Positions 1 to 10,777 of a stretch of DNA of 64,000 bases are shown piece by piece. Under the pieces are notes generated by a model, which saw only the letters and a program-made list of their open reading frames with translations, did no database searches and was not told the origin of the DNA. Origin of the DNA: Begonia masoniana (lineage: Eukaryota; Streptophyta; Magnoliopsida; Cucurbitales; Begoniaceae); assembly GCA_022432975.1 (NCBI GenBank), contig CM039516.1, positions 30,892,051 through 30,956,050 of the forward strand, written 5' to 3'. The translations under genes were made by a program, and so were the position numbers. Position 1 is the stretch's first letter. Each line of letters begins with the position of its first letter.

Positions 1-100
1 AAGGGTTTGAATGAGTTTGGAACAGACTCTTCTGACTTATTTGTTAGCATTTGCAGCTTGTTTATTTTCTTAACGTACATGTACAGGTTCGAACATTTCC

Positions 101-705
101 GAGACTTTCCGGCTAACTGCATCGTGGATAACAGGTAAGTTCATAACCGTAGGTTGGCCCTTAAGGCCCTACATCACGGAGGTACTAGGTTTCTTGTTCT
201 GTCGGGTTGTTTTGGGTAGAAAGGTTATAGTCTATGTTCTGAAATGTCTGGCTTCGATTTACCTCTTATTTCTGCTGTCTGCTTGTTTAAGTTCAAGCAC
301 CGTTCATGCATACACGTTTTCTCTGAAAGACATGCAATTGTTTTTTGTACTCTGTTTGAAACTAAACAAGATAAAATCCGACTAAAATGTACCAGGTTAA
401 GTGCGAGACGGGGACTGGCCCCAGAACTGTTTACTATACTGTATCCCTGATTGTGCCTTATAGTGCACCCTCCCCCTCCCCCACTGTTTGCCAATTCCCC
501 TATAAGCTCCACTTAATTCTACTGCCACTGTAACTTAATGCTCTGTACTGTCACCATATTTCTGAAAAACTGCATGCATAGCATTTTGCATCACTGCATT
601 CTGATTATGTCCTTACTGAGTTTTAGACTCATAGGTGAACTCTCTGATGTAGGTACTGAACCTGAAACCGAGGACCTTGTTCCTCAAAATGATGATCTGA
701 TGTAA
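101..705 (+). other. Putative split micro-ORF inside LTR (family 1, plus copy)
   Basis: A donor-like site (AACAG|GTAAGT, intron from 135) and an acceptor-like site (GATGTAG|GT, exon from 653) bracket 518 bases. Joining them keeps one frame open from before 101 to a TAA at 703-705 and gives an acidic tail, TEPETEDLVPQNDDLM. The same arrangement occurs in the copies at 9566-10093, 4279-4832, 44646-45305 and 59972-60650. This copy has no ATG where the 10093 copy has one. Splicing is inferred from sequence only. Confidence 0.45.
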
Positions 706-1401
706 CTGGTGGATCGAGCTCACAGGGTGGTTGCTGCAATTAGACATAATTTTGTTCTGAGGTTCAAGTTTTTAAAATATAGTTTATATTGTAAAGTTTT
801 ATGAAATTCTGGTTTTGTGGTAAAACTCTGTAAAAACTTCTCTTTTGGTAGATTCTGCAAATATATGTTAGGTCCTGTACTGATCCTCAAATTTTAAAAC
901 AATGTACAAGTTCTGACTTCTCAGTTTTAGAAACCACTGTATTTGACAGTTAAGTTTAAATTCTGAATGTTTCTGAAATTGTTTGGGGACATTTCTGTTA
1001 GTTTGTTTGTGCATGGATGACTTCTGGTTTTGGAACTATCCATGCAGTCTGTTTCATTGAATCTGTATATTGTAGAGTACGTTTTACAATCTTGTTTTGA
1101 ATTCAGGTATTGAAAGTCTACAATTTTCATACCTTCTGTTTGCACTGTATTTGACAGTTAATTATGTTCTGAAGTATTCTGAGATGGTTTGGGATATTTC
1201 TGTTAGTCTATGCCTGGATGGTCTCTGGTTTTTGAGCTATCTATGCAGAGTGAAATATTTAAGTTTCTGTCATGCTCGAGAACCATGTTTTGATGTGGTT
1301 TGAGAATCTGAGACGTTTATGTCTTATGTTTTACGCTCTCCGCCCGGGTGTATTTCTGTTAAAAGTTATCAAATTTTGCCTTTAAAACTATGTCTTCCGG
1401 C

Positions 1402-1817
1402 TGACGTCATCAAGGTCATCCGCCCAGTGTATTTATGTCTTCCGGCTGATGTCAGCATAAGTCTTCCGTCCAGTTTAAAACTCCGTCTTCCGGCTGACGT
1501 CACCCAAGTCTTCCGCCAGTGTAATTACATCTTCCGGTGACGTCATCTGTCTTGTCTTATTCGACATCCACCGCCGGCTTATCTCTTCCGCCCAGTTCAT
1601 TCACAGTTTCTATCTGTATCTTCCGGCTGACGTCATCCATCTTCCGACTGACGTCATCACCTCGTCTGATTTCATTTATTGTCTGTATCCTCCGGCTGAC
1701 GTCACCCATCTTTCTGCTGACGTCATCATTTCATCCGAATTCCGTCTGTTGCCTGTATCTTCCGCCTGACGTCATCCTTATTTCCGTCTTTGCAAATGCA
1801 TCTTCCGCCTGACGTCA
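1402..1817 (+). promoter_or_regulatory. Array of TGACGTCA palindromes in LTR
   Basis: Nine exact TGACGTCA octamers occur in 416 bases, starting at 1402, 1495, 1538, 1628, 1649, 1697, 1718, 1767 and 1810. Most are preceded by CTTCCGGC or CTTCCGCC, and mutated versions lie between them. TGACGTCA is the classic CRE/TGA-type bZIP binding palindrome. Related arrays sit in the other family-1 LTRs (8714-8827 and 16565-16682). Regulatory activity is inferred. Confidence 0.6.
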
Positions 1818-2240
1818 GCTCACATCTTCCACCTGATTTAATTGTATCACCTGATTTAGTTTAATTACATCCACCGGTTCCGGTTCGTTGTCTCATTAAT
1901 TGACATCCACCGTTCCGGTTTAATTTGCATCCACCGCCCAACAGTATTCTGTTTGTCCTTTAAACTACGACTTCCGCCAGCTTATGTATTTCTGCTTCCT
2001 GCTTTATCCTTTAATTCTGTCATTTATTTCTGAAGCCCGTCTCCTAATATTATTCTGTTTCCCGTTTCGTTTTCGAATACAGGGGATGTTTTTCCCTTCC
2101 TCTGAAAAGTTTATGAGTTTACTTTTAAAGCTCATCCTGTTTATGTTCAAAAAAAAAATAGTCACCGTTTTCCGTCCACTGTCCCGGAGTGATGGCTCCG
2201 ATCTCGTACCCCGATCGGGTTCCGGATTTGGGCTGTCACA

Positions 2241-2759
2241 CCACCACCGTCCGTCGCCGTTGAAGGGGAAATTTCCTTTCCACGTCGTTGTTCTCTAAGG
2301 AAGAAGAGAAACCCATCTAGTCCTAGACGCCGGCGAACTATCTCCGTGTGCGTTCTCCGTTGACTAACTGAGGGAGAAAAACTGAAGGGAGAGAGAGGTG
2401 GGTTGCCGTGGTAGAACGCCAAGAGGATTAACAGAGAGAGAATCTCTCATTGCAGCGTCTTCTTCAACAAGAAGAAGAAGACTTTGGTTTATGAGTTTGC
2501 CTTGGGCCACGTGAAGGAAAATACAAAGAAACGTGTGTTTTTCTTGCTTTTTCCGGGTAGAAGATCTGTTCTTGGTGAACAGTGAAGAAATTCAAAGTGA
2601 AAATTTTGGTTGATTTTCAATATTAGAAATATTTGGATTCTGTTTTTGACTGGGGAATATTTCTGGGTTATCTTGAATTTCTGAATTTTTTAGACGATTT
2701 TTGTTGGTTCAAAATATTTTGCGGGATTTATTCTGATTTTTAAAATGGAGTTTTTGATA
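2241..2759. other. Untranslated leader-like stretch before copia remnant
   Basis: This stretch holds purine-rich sequence (many GAGAGA and GAAGAA tracts) and a CACGTG G-box-like hexamer near 2509, then T-rich sequence up to a decayed copia gag start at 2760. It may be the worn 5' LTR or leader of that copia element. I cannot fix an LTR boundary and see no coding potential. Confidence 0.4.
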
Positions 2760-3145
2760 ATGATGGCAAACGACGATAGTACATGACACGTTATTGGAAA
2801 ATTCAATGAGATAGATTTCGCATTCTAGAGAATGCAAATCGAGAATTACTTGTACGGAAAAAAACTTTATCTTCCTTTGACTGCGAAACCAGAGAAGATG
2901 GAAGACGGTGAATGGAATCTCCTTGACATAAAGGTTTTGGGAGTTGTCCGATTAACGCTAATAAAAAAACATTGCGCACAATGTGGCGAAGGAGAAGACC
3001 ACTGCGAGTCTGATGAAGACTCTATCTGATATATACGAGAAACCCTCCGTGAATAATAAGATATTTCTGATGAAGAAACTCTTTAATCTGAAGATGGTTG
3101 ATGGTACTTTTGTTGCAGCGCATTTGAATGAATTCAATACGATTG

Positions 3146-5355
3146 TGTAACGCCCCGAGTTTTATAAACCCGGTTCGTTACTCATGAACCCGAACATAAC
3201 TAGAAAATTTCGGACCAAATTTAAAATTTCGCTCGAAAGTCAAATTTGAACGTTTGCTAAAAACACAAAAACTTGCAGCGGAAAATCTTTGAGCAAAGCG
3301 AAGTTAAGCAAAACTATAAACAGTGTTCGAATATTCAGTTAAAAATATTAAGAAAAGAATTCGGCCGGAAGAGACGAAGGCTTACGCGTGAAATACTTAA
3401 AGTTCATAAAAGTCAAACACATCATCCGCTGAATGAAGTCAACAAAAGGGCAGAAATAAACCGAAGGTTTCCACCGATGATGTCAGCCGGATGAATCATT
3501 CATCCAACCTCTGCCGAACGCAAAACGACAATTTTTGCTACCCACATCTACCGATGACGTCAGCCGGATGAATCGTTCATCCAACCTCTACCGATCACAA
3601 GACGACAAATCTTTTACTCACGTCTTCCGAAAGAACAAACTGTGTACACCGATCACTAAACGACAAAACTTCTACTACATCATCCAATAGGTTTAATACC
3701 CGACATCCACCGATCACTAAACGACAAAACTTCTACTACATCATCCGATAGGTTTAATACACGACATCTGCCGATCACTAAACGACAAAACTTCTACAGA
3801 AGGCATATTCCGATGACTTTTACTGAAGACATCATCCGATGGCTTTATTTGAAGACATCATCCGATGGATTTTACTAAAGACATCATCCGATGACAACAG
3901 AATAACAACTCTACATCTGCCGATAGACATCATCTACCGATAGATCAAAATACTCGACGAAAACAGCTTAGCAACAATTTCACTCTAACAAGAAAACTCC
4001 TACTACCAGTAGAACATGAACATTTTACTAAAAACCATTCAAAACTATTTAAATCAGTGCATTACTCCGAAATATGGTAAAACCACTATTAAACTGACAG
4101 AGTATCATTAGCAGAAAAGCCTCAAGATGTATTCCAAAAACATTAAAACTACTACTGTCATAAAATCTCAACGTACTTAAATTGAAACATTGTCAACTAA
4201 ACCTTCACAACTACTGGCATCAGTTAAACCGTCCCATCAGTTGCCAGATTGTTACATCGATGCACTCCTCCAACCAGACTAGTCCTCAGCAAACTCAGTG
4301 AACACACATGCTGTCACTTCTTCACCTACATCACAAAACTCATCTATTAGCCTAATGCTAAGTAAGTAAAGAGATAATGAAATGAAATGCTAAAACATAA
4401 ACTCCTAATATATGCGGTTTCTACTTTCTCATCTCAGTTGCATATGCATCGTTTCTGATCTGATCCCCCTGTGAAATTGGGAGTTGGATCACTTCTCCCA
4501 AAGTCATACATCCTCTCTCTTGATTAAGGGGCGGATTAGTTCCCTTAACAAACTGATCTGATCCCCCTGTGAAATTGAGGTTTGGATCACTTTCCCCAAA
4601 GTCATACATCCTCTCTCTCGGTTAAGGGGCGGATTAGTCTCCTTAACCACTGTTACTGTCTGTTCATTCCTTACCATGCCATTTCATGTAAATTCATTTT
4701 CGCATAAATTTTCAAAATATGATGCATGACATACAAACATTCAAACACACATAATCCTACTGTTTTGTGATGTAGGCCTGAAGGCACAAGCAGACTTTAC
4801 TTACCTGGTCTCCGGGAAAAACGTCTCGGTGATTGGCTACTTCGAGAGCTTATTCAATCCTAAAATCATAAACAAAGCATACATTAAACTTTCTCCAATC
4901 TTCATTCTACACCGCTAGAAATTTAAGGAAACTAGTTTGGAAGCTTAGTTCATTGTGCATTCCCGATTTACCACAATGACCCGAACTAGTTTGCTCATAG
5001 CAATCTCGGAACTCACACTTATACTCTCCCCTAATCATCGATAGCTACCAATGCAGCAAGGAATCGAAATAGAACTCACCTAGTTTGGGAGAAAATCGAA
5101 TGGAAGAATCACCTAGAGAGCTCTGCTGCTTGAGCTGAAGACCGAGGGAAAAACAAGGAAATTGTGGCAGCTACAGTGCATTTAATCACAAAGCCTCTTT
5201 CCTTAAATAGGTTATCTATTATAAGTTCTCAATTTATCACTATGCCCTTACTTAGTAACCCATTAACCTAATTAATACTTCCCTCAATTTTCTCCACAAC
5301 ATGTTTACTATTAAATAACAGAATAGAAATTGGTTTAATAGAACCGGGTGCTACA
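3146..5355 (-). mobile_element. Solo LTR, Tekay-type family 3, inserted in copia gag
   Basis: The 2210-bp sequence starts TGTAACGCCCC and ends GGGTGCTACA on the plus strand, and is flanked on both sides by GATTG (3141-3145 and 5356-5360). There is no internal region, primer-binding site or second LTR, so it is a solo LTR left by recombination. Read on the minus strand it starts TGTAGCACCCGG, like the TGTAACACTCGG and TGTAATACCCGG starts of families 1 and 2, which sets the orientation. It contains repeated CATCCGATG / CATCTACCGAT words (3480-3960), two tandem copies of a segment with TGATCTGATCCCCCTGTGAA (4455-4640), and the split micro-ORF signal. Confidence 0.92.
4279..4832 (-). other. Putative split micro-ORF inside LTR (family 3 copy)
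   Basis: On the minus strand the donor-like site is GACCAG|GTAAGT (last exon base 4805) and the acceptor-like site is GATGTAG|GTGAAG (first base 4325), 479 bases apart. The joined frame is open, reading SPRRRFSRRPG and then EEVTACVFTEFAED, with a TAG stop at 4281-4279. Its layout, phase and acidic ending match the copies in families 1 and 2, though its sequence is the most diverged. Confidence 0.35.
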
Positions 5356-6128
5356 GATTGTGAATCAATTGCTATAAGTGGAAATTGATTTTAGGGATAA
5401 GGTTCGTGCCCTAATTTTCTTGGCGCCTCTACCAAATAGCTAGGAGCCTATGAGGGCAGTAGTTAGTAACTCAGTTAGAAGCGCGAAATTGGTATTCACC
5501 GATGTGAGGGATCGTATTTTTACCAAGAAGGTTCGTAAGATTAATTCTGGTGAAACATCGAAAGGCTCAGTTCTAAATGTCGAAAATAGGGGCAGGAGTC
5601 AAAGTAAAGGTTCGGGCAATAGAAATCGAAGTCAGAGCAAGTTTGGAAAACGCGCCAACTTTGAGTGTTATCATCGTGGAAAGAAATGACACATTAAGAG
5701 ATTTTGTCGAAAGCTTCTTCGGGAAAATCTGAATGCCAAGTGAAAGGAAAAGATGTCCGAAGAGGGTGACACAGGCGAGGAGGTAGCCACTGCCACCGAG
5801 GAGTTCTTTAGTGTGTACGACGAGGATGTCGTAAATTTTGCTTGCCAAGATACGAGTTGGGTGATCGATAGTGGCGCTTCAATACATGCCACTTCGCGGA
5901 GGAATTTCTTTACGTCCTACACTTCGAATGACTTTGAAAGTGTGAGGATGGGAAATGGTGGCATTGCAAAAGTCATTGATATGGGAGATGTGCGTTTGGA
6001 GACCAACATCGGCAACACCTTGGTTTTGAGAGGTGTGAAGCTAATCCCCGATATCCGCAAGAATTTGGTCTTGACTTGCAAGCTCGACGACGAAGGGTTT
6101 GACAACACCTTTCGTGATGGAAAATAGA

Positions 6129-6834
6129 ACCTTACCAAAAGTTCATTGATCATGGTGAGAGGAGAAAAATGTTCATCATTATATGTGATGCACGCAAAGA
6201 TCGCGGATTCCACAGTCAATGTGGTAGGTAATAAGGCTACAAAGTTTGTGAATTCACCTTCTAAGAGAAATGTTGAGAAGACTCGAAAGAAGTCAAGTTC
6301 TCAGGTAAAGTTTATGTTAGGATTTGAGGGTACATCAGAGCTGGTGAGTCAACCTATTACAGATGTTCAGTCACCAGTTTCAGTTTCACGTCAGAATGGT
6401 ATCGTCAAAAGCAGAACCATGTGAAAGGTTAAAAATTTGGGACCATATGATGAAACTGTGGGTTATGCATTGAATGTATTCGAGGGTAACGATTCCTGTG
6501 TGGAGTTTTTAACATGTTCAGATGCAGTTTGTTGCGACAACTCTGATAGTTCAGTGATATCGTGGAGGAGGAGATGCGATTTATTCTCAAGTAAGTCTCT
6601 CAAGTTTAAGAGGGACTTAAACTTGAACAGTATCAGATACTGTGTTAGCCCATCTAGGGCTTTTGTGGTAGATGAGCTTATTTTTAATGGAGTTTTGCAG
6701 ATTTGTTTCCTTGCACTAGAATTTCTTTGAAGGTGAAGATTTTCAGAGTTCGGTGTGCTGAATTTGCTTTGGGTTGAGCCGAGTAGCCCGTTGGATATCT
6801 CATGTGGAATTCGTGTCAAGGTGGAGATTTTTAG
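6129..6834. other. Unassigned sequence between copia remnant and LTR-like tail
   Basis: Short open stretches (6146-6424, 6437-6730) do not match any copia domain I recognise. The segment probably derives from the same element after deletion of pol. Near 6805-6835 the sequence GTCAAGGTGGAGATTTTTAG resembles the polypurine-tract and LTR junction of TNT1-94-like elements (AAGGTGGAGATT). Confidence 0.35.
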
Positions 6835-7090
6835 AATTTGATGTCACCCGAATTCTAGTTGGGTCGGGTCGGGCCCGTATATCAATATTAAGGTTTTACA
6901 TTTTCTCTATATATTAATACTTGAGTCGCAAAATTCATTGTACTGAATTTAATATTAGTGATTCTCTTATCTACCCGTAGTTTTTTTCCTTCTCGGGTTT
7001 CCACGTAAAATTCAGTGTCCATTATTTTCTCGTTTTCTTTTTTGGTTTCTCGATTGTTCGTTACAGATGGATTAGGACGTCTAATCCTAA
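6835..7090 (+). repeat. Probable decayed 3' LTR of copia remnant
   Basis: The stretch follows an AAGGTGGAGATT polypurine-like tract. It contains a TTCTCTATATATTAATA core followed by the CCTTCTCGGGTTTCCACGTA segment, an arrangement typical of TNT1-94-like copia LTRs. Neither a clean terminus nor a matching 5' LTR can be identified. Confidence 0.4.
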
Positions 7091-8264
7091 TAGACTTCTC
7101 ATAGGAATACGAGAGTATAATTACCATAATATGTTTACAAAATATTGAGAGAGTTTTATATATAAAATGCATAACAAATTTAGATGACAAGGAGGTTAAA
7201 AAGGGTGAGGTGAGATTTAAGTTATCGTGGATGGGAGTATGAGATCCTAGCGTTTCGACATTTAATTAATTAATAAAGTTTTGAGTTTACGCTAAAAGAT
7301 CTAAAATTTGTTTTGTTTAGATAAAATTAAATAGATTAAAAACCTAATACCTAACAAATTAAGGGTACCATTTCCTTGAGAGAAAGATAGTTTATTAAAT
7401 CACTTTATTACTTGTTTGATATGTGCACTTATATTAGAAAATACTCAACATATATCAAACATGAGACTAAGTATTGTATGATCTAAAGAAAAGGGACTCA
7501 TCAAAATATTTGAGTTCGATTGATATCCAAATGTTTTGAATTTAAGCATACTAGAATCTTCTGTCACAAACAACAATTGATAAACATCAAATAGTATGGT
7601 TAGCATTGTGATGTAAAGAAAGAGTTGAAGAAGAATAGTTAAAAGAAAATGAAGAAATGGAAGTAGAAGTTATCTATTCCCATGAAGAGTCCGTGCTCAT
7701 GATGGGTTCTAAATCAATGGAATTTCAAATATATGAAGAAGGTTGTCCTGAGAGAAGAAACCTCCAAAGATCATGATTGTGTAGAGAAAGTGATGGCTAA
7801 ACATGTGCAATTACTTTTGAAGAGATTATGGATCATGATTGTATAGAGAAAGTGATGGCTAAACATGTGCAATTACTTTTGAAGAGATTATGGAGGGAGA
7901 TTTAAGAAATGAATGAATTATAAAAAATAGGGAAAATTCAATGGAGATTATTAGTATAGTTCCAAATGGCTTTTTGAAAGCGTTACCACCCTTGATAGAG
8001 TTGAGTAAGTTTATGAACAACCATTGTGATAATACACTAGTATATGACATTCATTTTGTGTAATATTAGCAACACCTAATAAGGGATTTCATGATATTCC
8101 AAGTGGTACAATGTTTCAATAATTTCTTCGAGATATTATATTGCAACGTGACATTTTGACATATTACCAAATGTATAGTTTGTCAAAAAAAACGGTGTCA
8201 AGACAATTAATGTTCCTATTTATAATTTGGAAGGTCAAAGATAATTGTTTGAGTGATGAAGACA
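7091..8264. other. AT-rich stretch, possible coding relic
   Basis: No intact gene is seen. A relic frame around 7660-7760 (MEVEVIYSHEESVLMMG) and its continuation are broken by stops. A 62-bp tandem duplication sits at 7769-7892. The pre-insertion target of the Tekay element lies at the right end (CTATA at 8265-8269) and continues at 18552. Confidence 0.3.
7769..7892. repeat. 62-bp tandem duplication
   Basis: Two near-identical 62-bp units starting GATCATGATTGT lie at 7769-7830 and 7831-7892. They differ at about one base (GTGTAGAG versus GTATAGAG), so this is a recent local duplication. Confidence 0.9.
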
Positions 8265-8995
8265 CTATATGTGACGCCCCCCCCCCCCCCCCCCCCCCCC
8301 CGACCCAATCGGGGCCCGAGGAGCCATCACTCCGGGATATTCAAAACGGGATTTTTTTTTTTTTTTTTTTTTTTTTGATAAACAGAGCAGACTGAACTTT
8401 TAAAAAAAAAAACAAACTAACCCTTAAAACTTTACAGAGAGAGAAAACCTTCTCTGGATTTAAAAGCAAAATGGGAAAACAGTTAAACCGGACTGCAGAA
8501 TGAATTACAGAAGGCAATCAGAATACTTGGAACACTTAAATGAAAGACTGGATGGACGACGGGCATGTAGAGGAAACGTGATAAAATACATGCAGTGAAA
8601 GTAAATGAAGAATATAAACTGAAAGGTATACTGGGAGAATGTTACAGTGAATGATAGAATCGGGTGATATAGGCGGAAGATGTAAGTAAAACGGGGCGGA
8701 AGAAGTAGGCAGATGACGTCAGACGGAAGATGTGGGTGGATGACGTCAGGCGGAAGATGTAAATAAAACGGAGCGGAAGAAGTAAGCACATGACGTCAGG
8801 CGGAAGATAGGGGTCGATGACGTCAGGCGAAAGATGTAGCCAAACTGGGCAGAAAATGAACTATTCACCGGTAGAAGTGAACTACAGACAGAAATGAACT
8901 GTTCACCGGTGGAAGTGAACTAAAGAAAGAAATGAACTGTTCACCAGTGGAAGTGAATTACAGACATAAATGAACTGTTCACCAGTGGAAGTGAT

Positions 8996-9155
8996 TTTAA
9001 AGGCAGCGGTAGATGTGATTTTAAAAGGGCAGCGGTGGATGTGATTTTTAAAGGGCGGCGGTGGATGTGATTTTTAAAGGGCAGCGGTGGATGTGATTTT
9101 TAAAGGGCAGCGGTAGATGTGATTTCTAAAGGGCAGCGGGGGATGTGATTGGAAG
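8996..9155. repeat. GCAGCGGTGGATGTGATTTT minisatellite
   Basis: About six tandem units of 27-30 bp carry the core GCAGCGGTGGATGTGATTTT. The same array occurs in the 5' LTR at about 16806-16962, so it predates insertion or belongs to the LTR family. Confidence 0.8.
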
Positions 9156-9565
9156 ATGTAGTTTTAAAGACAGAATTGGCAACATTTAACAGGAAGACAT
9201 ATAAACAGGGAACATAAAACAGAAGGCATAAAAAGTTTCAGACCTTCAAAACCTGATTCAAAACAAGGTTGTAAAACATACTTTACAAATGACAGAGATT
9301 CAAGAAAACAAACTGCATGGATAGCTCGAAAATTTGAAACCATCCATGCACAACCTAAAAGGGAGAACTCAAGCAGTTCCAGAATGTTTTCAAAACATAG
9401 ATACAACTGTCAAACAGAGGTTTTAAATACATCAACAGAAAGTTTGTACATCGTTTTAAAATCCCAAAGGCTGTACAGAACTTGACATAACTTTAGAAAA
9501 ATACATTCTCACAAGAAATATATTTGTCTGACTGCAGCAACCACCCCGTGAGCTCATCCTGCCAA

Positions 9566-10093
9566 CTACATCAACTCATCATCTTGAAGCACAATGTCCT
9601 CTTCTGGAGGATCCATACCTACAACAGGGAATTCAACTATGAGTCTAGAGCTCAGTAAGAACATACAATGCAAAGTGATGCATGTGCTATGCATGAACAT
9701 TTTCAAATACATGAACATTACATTACATTTCACTGGACAGGAAGGTATAAGTGGGAAGAAAAGCTGGCGCAACAGGAGTACATGACAGGATGCCAGTCCT
9801 CGTCCACACTTAACCATACATTTCATTACAGGTTTTATCTTACTTAACTTCAAACCGTGTGCAGAAAACATTTTCATGACTTTAAGAGAAAACGTGTATG
9901 CATGAACATTCATAGTCAGGCGACAGAATAATAAGCAGGATATAAAACAGAACACACTTAACCTAAAACATAACCTATGATTTAACTACCCAACAAAAAT
10001 TCCAATAACATAAAACCTAGTACCTTCGTATTGTAGGGCCAAACCTATACGTATGAACTTACCTGTTGTTGTAGAGTTGCAAGTCTTGAACAT
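9566..10093 (-). other. Putative split micro-ORF inside LTR (family 1, best copy)
   Basis: On the minus strand an ATG at 10093-10091 opens ten codons (MFKTCNSTTT) up to an ACAACAG|GTAAGT donor-like site (last exon base 10063). After 443 bases, TTGTAG|GTATGG (first base 9618) starts an exon reading MDPPEEDIVLQDDELM, with a TAG stop at 9568-9566. The joined frame is 27 codons plus stop, exactly in phase. The 5' LTR copy has GTAAAT instead of GTAAGT, ACG instead of ATG, and a deletion that removes this stop. Expression and splicing are inferred. Confidence 0.45.
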
Positions 10094-10717
10094 CTCGGTT
10101 ATGCACGGACCTAAAACATGCACGTAAAGAAATAAACAGAGCTGCAAATGCTAACTAACAACTTAGTAAAATATGCAGCAAACTCCATTCAAACCTTTAG
10201 AAAACAAACCAACGTGTTTTCATACAAAAACAGTGAGTTTTCTCCAAAATACCTTAACCCTAAACTTCCTCAAAACTCACATCTTAACTTGTTTAAACTC
10301 GTTAACTAGGTTAGATTATTACCTTTGCTAAAGGAAACAGAAGAAATAGGTGAAACAAGATTTTTGGAAGTTTGTCTCAATCGCCTGAAAGAGAGAACAG
10401 AGAGGATGATGAAAATGAAGGTTTACGTAAAAGAGAAGACAATATGTAGGTTTCTCAGCAAGTTATGGACATTTGGCAACCATCCATTGGCTCCCTCCCA
10501 CCTACCTTAATTCCTTCCCAATTTATCCCTCCATGCATTTCTAACTATTGGTTTTTAACTAAATTACTATTTAGTTCGTCGAATCGGTTTTACGAATCAC
10601 TCTTATTCAATTGAACATGTCGACAATTTCATTAAAAATAGTCATTGCATTAACATCAGAGTAACTCCGCTTAATTATTCGGGGAATAATTATATAGGTA
10701 AAATTCTGATTGTTACA

Positions 10718-10730
10718 TTTCACCCACCTT
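10718..10730 (-). other. Polypurine tract of Tekay element
   Basis: On the minus strand AAGGTGGGTGAAA lies directly before the 3' LTR start TGTAAC. This is the plus-strand priming site of reverse transcription. Confidence 0.85.
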
Positions 10731-10777
10731 AACAAAATTTTGTTCCCAAAATTTGCTTAAGCGAATAGCTCCGGATA

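Larger units (their letters stand above)
1..2240 (+). mobile_element. Tekay-type gypsy LTR, family 1 (5' end outside window)
   Basis: This is a plus-strand LTR of the same family as the LTRs of the element at 8270-18546, which lie on the other strand. It ends in the terminal motif GGGCTGTCACA at 2240, matching the reverse complement of the other copies' ends, and carries the conserved CGGAGTGATGGCTCC stretch near 2190. About 0.5 kb of its start lies before the window. No primer-binding site follows position 2240, so it is either a solo LTR or the 3' LTR of an element to the left. It contains a TGACGTCA array (1402-1817) and the split micro-ORF signal described separately. Coding here is otherwise absent; short frames are not supported. 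Confidence 0.85.
2760..6128 (+). pseudogene. Ty1/copia (TNT1-94-like) gag and protease, decayed and split
   Basis: This is a remnant of a copia polyprotein. The Gag start (ATG at 2760) reads KFNEIDF, then MQIENYLYGKKLYLPL, with in-frame stops near 2784 and 2826 and frame breaks near 3000. Gag resumes after the solo LTR (3146-5355) at 5356 with NQL and the WEPMRAVVSNSV region. It continues through an RS/GN-rich tract and a zinc knuckle decayed to CYHRGKK plus a stop (about 5664-5690). The aspartic protease core follows as WVIDSGASIHATSRRNFF (about 5855-5910). The pre-integrase part ends at a stop near 6127. No integrase, reverse transcriptase or RNase H follows, so most of pol is deleted. The TSD GATTG lies inside the reading frame (FNTIV), which shows the LTR landed in an existing gag gene. 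Confidence 0.85.
8270..10717 (-). repeat. 3' LTR of Tekay element (2448 bp)
   Basis: On the plus strand it runs from TGTGACG to TGTTACA. It contains a run of 25 C (8277-8301) and a run of 25 T (8352-8376); the 5' LTR has only seven C at the matching place. It also holds four TGACGTCA sites (8714-8827), about four copies of a roughly 38-bp GTTCACCGGTGGAAGTGAA repeat (8868-8992), about six copies of a 27-30-bp GCAGCGGTGGATGTGATTTT repeat (8996-9150), and the split micro-ORF signal (9566-10093). Confidence 0.93.
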
